The notes under the pieces were generated by a model. It saw only the letters and a program-made list of their open reading frames with translations. It had not been told where the DNA came from and did not search any database. A program made the translations under genes and the position numbers. Of a stretch of 64,000 bases of DNA, positions 57,416-64,000 are shown one piece after another (the first letter of the stretch is position 1; each line of letters begins with the position of its first letter). Origin of the DNA: Acidobacteriota bacterium (GTDB lineage Bacteria; Acidobacteriota; Terriglobia; Terriglobales; Acidobacteriaceae); contig JAJZBZ010000002.1 of assembly GCA_021846275.1 (NCBI GenBank), forward strand, positions 434,001 to 498,000, written 5' to 3'.

Positions 57416-57847
57416 TCAATCTGCCTGTCCCTCCAGCAGCGTATGCAGAATCGGACATGGCCTGCCCGTCCTGGATCGCCCACAATCGCTCACCAGCCGC
57501 TCCAGCACCCGGCTCACGCGCTTCAGATCGGCAATCCTGCTCCTCACCTGCTCCAGCTTCTGCTCGGCCAGTCTCCGCGTCGTCGCGCAGGCACGCATCT
57601 CGTCCAGTCGCAGCAGCGCCTGCGTCTCCTCCAGCGTGAACCCCAGCGCCTGCGCGCGACGAATCGACCGCGTCCGCTGGACGATCCCTTCGTCATAGCG
57701 GCGAATGCTCCCCTGCGCACGCACCGGCTCCGGCAGCAGCCCGCGCCGCTGATAGTAGCGAATCGTCTCCACATGCACGCCGCTCGCCTCGGCCACCTCA
57801 CTGATCGTCATCCCTGAGCGTCCCGCCGATCTCTGAATCGTCTTCAT
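57416..57847 (-). CDS. merR: Mercury-responsive regulator MerR
   Basis: About 143 aa. MTISEVAEASGVHVETIRYYQRRGLL is the MerR-family helix-turn-helix; a long dimer helix follows. Cysteines 87, 122 and 131 keep the exact spacing (35 and 9) of the Hg(II) ligands of Tn501 MerR. ATG 57847 is chosen because AGGAGG lies nine bases upstream; a GTG nine bases earlier would abut that site. Divergent from merT with the operator between them. It represses and, with Hg(II), activates the mer promoter. Confidence 0.93.
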   Translation of the reverse strand: MKTIQRSAGRSGMTISEVAEASGVHVETIRYYQRRGLLPEPVRAQGSIRRYDEGIVQRTRSIRRAQALGFTLEETQALLRLDEMRACATTRRLAEQKLEQVRSRIADLKRVSRVLERLVSDCGRSRTGRPCPILHTLLEGQAD

Positions 57848-57906
57848 CGCGCTCACCCTCCTTTTCGCAACAGTGCCTCACAGCGGGCCTGACTCCGTAT
57901 CCGCAC

Positions 57907-57938
57907 TTGACTCCGTACCATGGTACGGAGTGTACGCT
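57907..57938 (+). promoter_or_regulatory. mer promoter with 20-bp MerR operator
   Basis: A perfect 20-base palindrome CTCCGTACCATGGTACGGAG (57911-57930) lies between TTGACT (-35, 57907-57912) and TACGCT (-10, 57933-57938). The 20-base spacer is longer than normal, the hallmark of MerR-activated promoters. Confidence 0.9.
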
Positions 57939-57965
57939 GATTTTGTACCGCAACCGGAGCCAATT

Positions 57966-58319
57966 ATGGCCCAAACCACCGACCGCCTCTCACGCAACGC
58001 GCTTCTCGCCGCCGTCGCAGCCGCTCTTGGCGCATCCGTCTGCTGCCTCGGCCCATTCCTGCTGCTTCTCGTCGGCGTCAGCGGCGCCTGGATCGCCCAC
58101 CTCGCAGCCTTCGAGCACTATCGCCCATACTTCTCGGTGCTCGCCGTCGGCCTCATCGCATTCTCCGGCTGGCGCATCCTCGTCGCGCCCCGCATCTGCG
58201 CCCCCAGCAGCGCCTGCGCCTCCGCCAGCCGTCGCACCCGCATTCTCTTCCTCCTGCTTGCCGCCTTTGCACTCCTGCTGCTCGTCTCGCCCTGGCTACT
58301 GCCTCTCATTTACCGTTGA
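57966..58319 (+). CDS. merT: Mercuric ion transporter MerT
   Basis: A 117-aa inner-membrane protein with three hydrophobic segments. The first holds the vicinal pair Cys26-Cys27 (GASVCCLGPFLLLLVG) that takes Hg(II) into the membrane; a cytoplasmic-loop pair is in RICAPSSACASA. ATG 57966 follows GGAG by seven bases, directly after the MerR operator. Together with MerP it would import Hg(II). Confidence 0.92.
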   Translation: MAQTTDRLSRNALLAAVAAALGASVCCLGPFLLLLVGVSGAWIAHLAAFEHYRPYFSVLAVGLIAFSGWRILVAPRICAPSSACASASRRTRILFLLLAAFALLLLVSPWLLPLIYR

Positions 58320-58351
58320 TTTCCCAACGCTGATTCAAGGAGTCTCATCCC

Positions 58352-58660
58352 ATGCGTCGATTCCTCGCCTTCCTGCTTCTTCTGCCGCTGCTCCTGCCCG
58401 TCAGGCTCTCGGCGGCCACGCCGCGCGCTACCGTCAGCACAGCCGTACTCGACGTGCGCCAGATGACCTGCCCACTCTGCGGCGTCACCGTGCGCAAAGC
58501 CCTCGAAAAATCCCCCGGCGTGCTCAGCGCCTCCGTCGATTACGACCACAAAACCGCCACCGTCCGCTTCGACCCCGACAAAACCTCGCCCACCATTCTG
58601 GCTCAGGCCGTCACTCGCGCCGGTTACCCCGCCACGCCCCACGCCGAGGCCAGGCAATGA
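58352..58660 (+). CDS. merP: Periplasmic mercury-binding protein MerP
   Basis: A 102-aa protein: signal peptide (FLAFLLLLPLLLPVRLSAA) and a heavy-metal-associated domain with DVRQMTCPLCGVTVRKALEK (Cys40 and Cys43). It hands Hg(II) to MerT. AAGGAG precedes the ATG. The stop overlaps the next gene (ATGA). Confidence 0.93.
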   Translation: MRRFLAFLLLLPLLLPVRLSAATPRATVSTAVLDVRQMTCPLCGVTVRKALEKSPGVLSASVDYDHKTATVRFDPDKTSPTILAQAVTRAGYPATPHAEARQ

Positions 58661-58920
58661 CGCAGCGCACCAGCCCCATCTCGCTTGCATCCACGCTCAC
58701 CTGCCCTCACTGCGGCGCAGAGACCACCGAAGCCATGCCCACCGACGCCTGCCTCTTCTTCTGGTCCTGCCCGGCCTGCCACGCAACCGTCCGCCCCAAA
58801 CCCGGCGACTGCTGCGTCTTCTGCTCCTGGGGCACCGTTCCATGCCCGCCCATCCAGTCCGCACGCACGAGCCAGTCATCCCAGCCCGAATCCGCCCAGC
58901 CCGGCTGCTGCGCCCGCTGA
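58657..58920 (+). CDS. GDCCVxC-domain protein of the mercury locus
   Basis: An 87-aa cysteine-rich protein. LASTLTCPHCGAETTEAMPT, then SCPACHATVRPKPGDCCVFC and SWGTVPCPP carry the GDCCVxC signature of a small family often found with mer or other metal genes; some members have selenocysteine at the last position of that motif, here a Cys. It probably binds Hg(II) or another soft metal in the cytoplasm. ATG overlaps the merP stop by four bases. No merA (mercuric reductase) follows. Confidence 0.8.
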   Translation: MTQRTSPISLASTLTCPHCGAETTEAMPTDACLFFWSCPACHATVRPKPGDCCVFCSWGTVPCPPIQSARTSQSSQPESAQPGCCAR

Positions 58921-59066
58921 CCGCAGACCAGCTACCCATCCCCGCCGACCGCGTGACCACCCCGTGCGCAGTCCGCGATTTTCTCGCGCAGGCATTTCCA
59001 CACATCTGTGCTACTGTGCTCCGATGCGGGCTTTTTCCGTAAATCCCCCGCCCGCCAGGAGCCATC

Positions 59067-59576
59067 ATGGACCTCGATCTCGCCGCCCAGTACACCGCTC
59101 ACTGGGAGGGCACGCGCTCGACCGTGTATCTCGACACCAAAGGCATACCGACCATCGGCGTCGGCTTCAACCTGACCACCGCCAGCGCGCCATCGGAGAT
59201 CGCCGCCCTCGGCCTCGATTATCAGGCCGTCCGCAGCGGCTCCGTCGCCCTCAACAGCGACCAGATCAACCAGCTTCTCCAGACCACCCTCCAGACCGCC
59301 GTCGCCGCCGCCCAGGCGCTCGTCCCCGACTTCGACTCCATCCCCGGCCCGCAGCAGATCGTCCTCACCGACCTCGCCTTCAACATGGGCCAGACAACGC
59401 TCGCCGAATTCGTCCACACCCTCGCCTTCGTCCAGCAGCAGAACTGGTCCATGGCCGCCTATAACCTCCGCCAATCCCTCTGGTTCACACAGGTCGGCTC
59501 CGGCCCCACACAGCGCGGCGGAGCCGACTGCGCCGTCCTCGCCGGAACCGCCCAGCCCACCGACTTCCTCCCCTAG
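59067..59576 (+). CDS. T4-type lysozyme (glycoside hydrolase 24-like), no signal peptide
   Basis: A 169-aa muramidase-like protein. HWEGTRSTVYLDTKGIPTIG and VGFNLT show Glu14, Asp23 and Thr29 with the same spacing (9 and 6) as Glu11-Asp20-Thr26 of T4 lysozyme. LTDLAFNMGQTTLAEF and a final RRG-like QRGGADCAVLAG fit the family. There is no signal peptide, holin or spanin next to it, so it is either a prophage remnant, a secreted-effector type or part of an unknown system. AGGAG lies five to six bases before the ATG. Confidence 0.85.
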   Translation: MDLDLAAQYTAHWEGTRSTVYLDTKGIPTIGVGFNLTTASAPSEIAALGLDYQAVRSGSVALNSDQINQLLQTTLQTAVAAAQALVPDFDSIPGPQQIVLTDLAFNMGQTTLAEFVHTLAFVQQQNWSMAAYNLRQSLWFTQVGSGPTQRGGADCAVLAGTAQPTDFLP

Positions 59577-59629
59577 CACACCCCATCCACACCGAACACC
59601 CGCACCGAAAATCCCACCCAAAATGCAGA

Positions 59630-59672
59630 ACGCGCAGCCCCTGGCCATCCCCCATGGCCTCGGGCTGCGCGT
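59630..59672. repeat. Hairpin 1: 19-bp inverted repeat
   Basis: ACGCGCAGCCC-CTGGCCAT at 59630-59648 pairs with ATGGCC-TCGGGCTGCGCGT at 59654-59672 with two mismatches around CCCCC. It could terminate lysozyme transcription, but no U-run follows. Confidence 0.6.
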
Positions 59673-59688
59673 CTGTCTCGTGCTCCCC

Positions 59689-59736
59689 GGCGAGAAATTC
59701 CATCGCGCGCGGTGTGCAGCGCCAGAATTTCTCGCC
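59689..59736. repeat. Hairpin 2: 12-bp perfect inverted repeat
   Basis: GGCGAGAAATTC at 59689-59700 and GAATTTCTCGCC at 59725-59736, 24 bases apart. Together with hairpin 1 it makes a compact folded block, possibly a small RNA, a REP-like element or a protein-binding dyad. Confidence 0.55.
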
Positions 59737-60054
59737 CGGCAAGCAATTCGTTCTGCCGACGAATCACTTACTCAGGATTCGATTCGCTCTTGCCGGAAAA
59801 GGATGCCACCACCGCCGGGCAAAAGAGAATCGCCAGAAAAGCCAGTCCAATCAGAAGATCATGCATCGTCATTTCTCCTTTGCGACTGGCCTGTTCACTT
59901 CCGGCTCCGTGTCGCTCTTACGTGTCTCTCTTACGTGTCTAAGAATCGCTCACTTCTCATCCCAACGTAATCCCACATCCCGTGTAACTCGCCTCTCATC
60001 CGTGTCATCCGCGATCCCACAAACGTGGTACATCCCGCTATCCTGTCTTCAGCC

Positions 60055-62505
60055 ATGTCGCTTCTCGCGCCCATCCCAAGCCCGGTCCCGTTCCTCGACG
60101 CCGAAGCCCTCGAATGGCCCGCTCTGCTTGCCTTTCTCGCCGCCTGGGCCGACTCCGACGCCGGTCGCGACGCCGTCCGCGCCCTTGCGCCCTCGCTTGA
60201 CCGCGCCTGGATCGAGCGCGAGCATCGCCTGGTCACGCAGATCGCTACGCTGCTCACCGCCGAGTCCCAGGTCTCGCTCGCCGCGCTCTTTGATCCCGGC
60301 CCATCGCTCGATCAGGCCGCCATCCCCGACTCCGCGCTCGACTCGCCCGCTCTGCTCGCTCTCGCGCGCCTCGCCACGCTGCTCGCCGACTGGCGCTCGC
60401 TCGTCCACGACGCACCCGCAAGCCTCGCCGCGCGCATCCCCGATCTCCTCGCGCTCACCCAGCCCATCTCCGGCTCCATGCGCTCGCTCGGCGAATCCAT
60501 CGCCCGCAAATTTCTCCCCGATGGCTCGCTCGCCGACCACGCCAGCCCGGAACTGGCCCGCATCCGCCGCGAACTCATCCGCCAGCACCAGCTCATCGAG
60601 CAGACCCTCCGCTCCGCTCTGCGCCGACTCGCCGCCGACGGCCACGCCCAGGAAGAACTCATCACCGTCCGCGGCGACCGCTTCGTCATCCCCGTCAAAG
60701 CCGAGCAGAAACGCCGCCTTCCCGGCGTCCTCCACGGAGCCAGTTCCTCCGGCCAGACCGTCTTTCTCGAACCCCTCGAAACCATCGAGCCAAACAACGA
60801 CCTCATCCGCCTGCTCGAAGACGAACAGGCCGAAATCCACCGCATCTTCGTCGCCCTCACCCGACAGGTCGCGCAACACACCCCCGCGCTCGCCGCCGGA
60901 GCCGCCATCCTCGCCCACCTCGATTCACTCCAGGCCCGCGCCCGCTTCGCCCGCGATTACCGCGCCGTCCCGCCGCGCCTTGACGACACCCTCATCGACC
61001 TCGCCGAGGCCCGCCATCCGCTGCTCGAACACCGCCTCCGCGCCAGCGCCAGCTCGATCATCCCCTTCAGCCTCGCCCTCGACGACCAGCATCGCCAGCT
61101 CATCCTCTCCGGTCCCAACACCGGCGGCAAAACCGTCACCCTCAAGACCGTCGCCCTGCTCGCCCTCATGGCCCAGTCCGGCATTCCCACACCCGCCGCC
61201 CGCGCCACGCTCCCCATCTTCACCGCCTTCCTCGCCGACATCGGCGACGCGCAGTCCATCGAACTCGCGCTCTCCACCTTCTCCGCTCACGTCGCCAACA
61301 TCACTCGCCTCGCCGCGCTCGCCACACCCTCCGCGCTCATCCTCCTCGACGAACTCGGCTCCGCCACCGATCCCGACGAGGGCGCGGCCCTTGCCGTCGC
61401 CATCGCCGACCGCTTCCGCCAACAGCGCGCCTGGTCCGTCATCACCACCCACCACACCGCGCTCAAAATCTACGCCGCCAACACGCCCGGCGTCCTCAAC
61501 GCCGCCGCCGGTGTCGATCCGCTCACCCTCGCGCCCACCTACCAGCTTCGCCTCGGAGTTCCCGGCGTCTCCGCCGGCATCGCCACCGCCGAACGCCTCG
61601 GCCTGCCCGAAGAAATCGTCTCCACCGCTCGCCAGCGCCTCAGCTCCCAACAGCTCGACATCGCCCGCTTCCTCGACTCCATCCACGAGCAGCTTCAGCA
61701 CCTCGAATCCGACCGCAAAGCCGCACGCGCCGAGCAGTACGCGCTCCACCAGGAACGCGCCCGGCTCGCCCGCGAAGGCGACGCCGAACTCCGCGAACGC
61801 TCCCGCCTGCTCGAACAGCAGTTCGCGGCCCTGCTTCGCGATTTTGAATCGCAGATGCGCCAGGCCATCGCCGCCATCGACGACAACGCCGCACGCCTCA
61901 AAGCCACGCGCGAATCCCGCAGCCGCATCGAGCGCATGCGCGCCGACTTCGAAGCCCAGTTCCGATCAAGCGTCGCCCGCCTGCGCCAGCCCGCCGAAGC
62001 GCAGACAGAAGCCTCAGCGCCCACCCTCGCCGTCGGCTCCCGCGTCCTCGTCCGCAGCCTCAACAAAGCCGCCACGCTCACCCGCCACGTCGAAAAAGAC
62101 CTCTGGGAGGTCGCCGTCGGCGCGCTCAAAATGCGCGTCCGCGCCACCGACATGGCCGCCCTTGACCCGGCTACGCAGAACTCCACCGGCGAAAGCCCCC
62201 TGCGCGCCGCGCGCCGCCGCTCCGGCGTCACCGTCACCGCCGCCGAACCCGACAGCTCCACGGCGTCGGAAATCAACTTCATCGGCTTCACCGTCGAGGA
62301 AGCCACCGGCGAACTGGAAAAATATCTCGACCGCGCCTTCCTCGCCGGCCTCCCGCGCGTCCGCGTCATCCACGGCACCGGCATGGGAATCCTGCGCCGC
62401 GCCCTCCGCGACTACCTCCGCACCCATCCCCACGTCGCCAGCATCGAAGAACCCTCGCAACTGGAAGGCGGAGCCGGAGCCACCACCGTCCACCTCCGCC
62501 AGTAG
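60055..62505 (+). CDS. mutS2: Endonuclease MutS2
   Basis: About 816 aa. The MutS-type ATPase has Walker A LSGPNTGGKTVTLKTVALLA (near 352) and LILLDELGSATDPDEGAALA; a long coiled-coil clamp precedes and follows; the C-terminus is a Smr nuclease domain with VIHGTGMGILRRALRDYL near 772. MutS2 lacks the mismatch-recognition domain and acts on branched DNA or, in some species, collided ribosomes. ATG 60055 is chosen over an upstream in-frame start that would add MVHPAILSSA. No operon partner. Confidence 0.95.
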   Translation: MSLLAPIPSPVPFLDAEALEWPALLAFLAAWADSDAGRDAVRALAPSLDRAWIEREHRLVTQIATLLTAESQVSLAALFDPGPSLDQAAIPDSALDSPALLALARLATLLADWRSLVHDAPASLAARIPDLLALTQPISGSMRSLGESIARKFLPDGSLADHASPELARIRRELIRQHQLIEQTLRSALRRLAADGHAQEELITVRGDRFVIPVKAEQKRRLPGVLHGASSSGQTVFLEPLETIEPNNDLIRLLEDEQAEIHRIFVALTRQVAQHTPALAAGAAILAHLDSLQARARFARDYRAVPPRLDDTLIDLAEARHPLLEHRLRASASSIIPFSLALDDQHRQLILSGPNTGGKTVTLKTVALLALMAQSGIPTPAARATLPIFTAFLADIGDAQSIELALSTFSAHVANITRLAALATPSALILLDELGSATDPDEGAALAVAIADRFRQQRAWSVITTHHTALKIYAANTPGVLNAAAGVDPLTLAPTYQLRLGVPGVSAGIATAERLGLPEEIVSTARQRLSSQQLDIARFLDSIHEQLQHLESDRKAARAEQYALHQERARLAREGDAELRERSRLLEQQFAALLRDFESQMRQAIAAIDDNAARLKATRESRSRIERMRADFEAQFRSSVARLRQPAEAQTEASAPTLAVGSRVLVRSLNKAATLTRHVEKDLWEVAVGALKMRVRATDMAALDPATQNSTGESPLRAARRRSGVTVTAAEPDSSTASEINFIGFTVEEATGELEKYLDRAFLAGLPRVRVIHGTGMGILRRALRDYLRTHPHVASIEEPSQLEGGAGATTVHLRQ

Positions 62506-62619
62506 CCGATCTCCATTGCTGTACGTTGTTTGACCGGGTCGATGGGAGACGATTGAGATCATTCACGCAAGTTAAGAACGCTATGCCTGGGGAGGTGATG
62601 CTTTTTCACAAACCCTATG

Positions 62620-62625
62620 TATAAT
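62620..62625 (+). promoter_or_regulatory. Possible -10 box upstream of the RNase H-like orphan
   Basis: TATAAT lies 140 bases before the 62765 start in a stretch of lower G+C. No clear -35 at the right distance. Confidence 0.25.
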
Positions 62626-62764
62626 CCGTGAGTCAAACGAGCTTGCGAATCAACCCTCTCCATCGCAGCGAGAGCAGATCGTCAAGGCCTTTACTCGCAA
62701 GAAATGCAAGGCTCTCTTAGCCAGCGATAACATTGCTCGCAGGAAAGGATGTTGATCCCCGTAA

Positions 62765-63310
62765 ATGAAGCGAATTTGCTTTGACACCAGCAGTAACTAT
62801 TTCCATAGTCCTTTTGATGGATTCCTCAATGATCCAGATGGGGCGCGAACGTATTTTCAAAACCAATCATTCAAATTCCATGCGGCCACAACATTCGACT
62901 CTTCCAGCCGCAAGTTCAGAGATTTCACGGATTATAGAAAGCTCTTTGAATACGTAATGAAGGCAGACGAACTTATTACTTTCAATGGTCGGATATGCGA
63001 CTTCATCGTGCTGGAAAAACTCGTTGGCGCAGAGGATTCGAAACGCCTATGGGAGAAACCGCACTACGACCTCTGCGGATGGAGGAATTACTATTCACTT
63101 GAAAGCGCGGTCAGAGGCCTGCTTCCCAAACGAATAGCTGAATCCTTCGAGCAGTTTGAATCAGATCGCCTCTCCAAAATCAAATCGGTTTATAACGAAT
63201 TTCACGCGCGGCGCTTGGCCAATACCTATCGAGACGCAAAATTCACATTTGCTCTGTTCCGACAATACTTGAAGAGCGGAGATACTGATCGAACGTTCCG
63301 AGACGCCTGA
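62765..63310 (+). CDS. Orphan protein with RNase H-like (DEDD exonuclease) features
   Basis: A 181-aa protein. The order of motifs fits a DEDD 3'-5' exonuclease of the YprB/DUF2779-like kind: ICFDTSS near the N-terminus (Exo I position, though Glu is absent), LITFNGRICDFIVLEKLV (Exo II-like NG...D), PHYDLCGW, and RLANTYRDAKFTFALFRQYL (Exo III-like R..D). The first acidic pair is incomplete, so activity is doubtful. G+C is clearly lower than in mutS2, and no ribosome site is visible, suggesting a recent or foreign gene. Confidence 0.6.
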   Translation: MKRICFDTSSNYFHSPFDGFLNDPDGARTYFQNQSFKFHAATTFDSSSRKFRDFTDYRKLFEYVMKADELITFNGRICDFIVLEKLVGAEDSKRLWEKPHYDLCGWRNYYSLESAVRGLLPKRIAESFEQFESDRLSKIKSVYNEFHARRLANTYRDAKFTFALFRQYLKSGDTDRTFRDA

Positions 63311-63321
63311 CTCATTCACCC

Positions 63322-63606
63322 TCACTTCAAATACGACCGCACCAGCTCAATCATGTCCTCGGCCAGCTCCTGCGGATTTGCCATTGACTTCTTCGCCGGC
63401 AGCAGATGCAGCCGTATATGATCCTCCAGCACCTCCGCCATCAGGCTGTTGATCCCGCCCCGCACATTCGCCAGCAGCATCAGAATCCGCGAACACTCAT
63501 CGCCCTCCGTCAGCGACCGCTCAATCGCATCCACCTGCCCGCGAATCCGCCGCGTCCGCGCCACCAGCTTTTGCCTGTCCTTGTCCGCCTGCTTCTCTTT
63601 TCCCAT
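63322..63606 (-). CDS. RcnR/FrmR/CsoR-family metal- or formaldehyde-sensing repressor
   Basis: A 94-aa all-helical repressor from ATG 63606 (GGAGG eight bases upstream). KLVARTRRIRGQVDAIERSL and LMLLANVRGGINSLMAEVLEDH mark the family. Ligand positions are Cys38, His63 and His67, the same spacing as RcnR Cys35-His60-His64; the RcnR N-terminal His3 is missing. So a Ni/Co-type or FrmR-type sensor is more likely than a Cu-sensing CsoR (Cys-His-Cys). Divergent from the secreted protein at 63812. Confidence 0.87.
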   Translation of the reverse strand: MGKEKQADKDRQKLVARTRRIRGQVDAIERSLTEGDECSRILMLLANVRGGINSLMAEVLEDHIRLHLLPAKKSMANPQELAEDMIELVRSYLK

Positions 63607-63641
63607 CTGCCCAGCCTCCGTGAACACTTCCTTGTATATCC

Positions 63642-63651
63642 TACCGGGGTA
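63642..63651. promoter_or_regulatory. Possible operator of the RcnR/FrmR-type repressor
   Basis: TACCGGGGTA, a short near-palindrome with a G/C tract and flanking AT bases, lies 36-45 bases upstream of the repressor start. RcnR/CsoR-family operators have such G/C tracts between TA ends. Confidence 0.45.
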
Positions 63652-63811
63652 TGGTAAAAAGATAACAGAAAATTCATCCGCGCCGAAATCCTTCCCACCT
63701 CCGCAAACGCGTGGAACGCAAATCGGCGTTGAGATTGAAACCGACCTGGCAATCTTCCCGGCCTTTTCACAGAGCCAGGCCAATCCAAACCATAGAATCA
63801 AAAAGTCCGCC

Positions 63812-64000
63812 ATGCGTTTCTTCGTCATCCTCGCACTCGCCGTGCTCTCGCCCGTCTCTGTCTTCGCGCAGCAGCCCGACGCACCCATGCCGCAGCCAGT
63901 GCAGCCAATCCAGCCGCAGCAGACTCCGCCGCAGCCAGTCATGCCGTACTCAGCCCCGCAACAGCCGATTTCGCAGCAGCCAGTCCTGCAACCTCCGGTC
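63812..64000 (+). CDS. Secreted Pro/Gln-rich protein, 5' part
   Basis: The window ends inside this gene; 63 codons are visible. A signal peptide (MRFFVILALAVLSPVSVFAQ) is followed by a Pro/Gln-rich stretch (MPQPVQPIQPQQTPPQPV). It is divergent from the metal-sensing repressor and may be its target, for example part of a metal efflux or envelope system. Nothing more can be said without the rest. Confidence 0.7.
   Translation, partial: MRFFVILALAVLSPVSVFAQQPDAPMPQPVQPIQPQQTPPQPVMPYSAPQQPISQQPVLQPPV

Larger units (their letters stand above)
59577..60054. other. Non-coding gap with two strong hairpins
   Basis: About 480 bases between the lysozyme and mutS2. It holds two inverted repeats (59630-59672 and 59689-59736) and no convincing gene. 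Confidence 0.55.

Noticed and set aside
57416-59576. A full mer operon
   Set aside because: No merA, merC or merB frame was found up to the lysozyme and mutS2.
59654-62533. A 959-aa Ser/Pro-rich plus-strand open frame
   Set aside because: It overlaps mutS2 in another frame; the composition is what high G+C gives in the wrong frame.

Overview
The window is about 65% G+C over most of its length. Its gene content suggests an acidobacterium of the Terriglobia/Acidobacteriaceae type: a Gram-negative outer membrane, an Mpl ligase, a slipin/NfeD pair, DUF3467, a DcaP-like porin, a multidomain PIG-L protein and a large NHL/Ig-like surface protein. The placement is inferred from gene families only; no database search was possible. 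High G+C makes many long antisense reading frames, which were ignored.

Layout. 1-15.7 kb is ordinary chromosome: mpl end, acyltransferase, a leftward SPOR/slipin/NfeD/TPR/GT39/DUF3467 cluster, tRNA-Leu, a porin, a PIG-L protein and a permease. 15.8-18 kb is a decayed island at tRNA-Asp: a broken integrase, an IS481-type fragment and a 301-aa orphan. 18.4-23.6 kb holds a thioredoxin-fold protein, TetR and a nitronate-monooxygenase-like enzyme around a long inverted repeat, MarC, a degenerate receiver and a small protein.

23.8-33.0 kb is the most distinctive part. A block of clearly lower G+C lies between two different IS630-family elements, one frameshifted and one with a catalytic Asp changed to Tyr. 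It carries a leftward cluster for electron transfer across the envelope: a Cyc2-like outer-membrane porin with an N-terminal haem motif, a secreted cupredoxin, a membrane-anchored cytochrome with six CXXCH motifs, a small monohaem cytochrome and a secreted protein with an internal duplication. An exact CRP-type dyad lies upstream. A role in extracellular electron transfer, such as Fe(II) oxidation, is inferred.

33.1-42 kb holds the NHL surface protein (two sets of six repeats) and an efflux operon resembling ytcA-mdtNOP. 42.2-48.2 kb is a TPP-riboswitch-controlled thiamine operon, thiC-thiO-thiS-thiG-thiE-thiD, with tight overlaps and an N-terminally extended ThiE. Then come tRNA-Phe, a secreted adenosine deaminase, gamma-glutamyltransferase, an AAA/DUF4143 protein, a second PlsC, folC, maf and hemB.

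57.4-59.6 kb is a small mercury locus (merR, perfect operator, merT, merP and a GDCCVxC protein, with no merA), followed by a T4-type lysozyme. The window ends with two hairpins, mutS2, a lower-G+C RNase H-like orphan, an RcnR/FrmR-type metal repressor and the start of a secreted Pro/Gln-rich protein.
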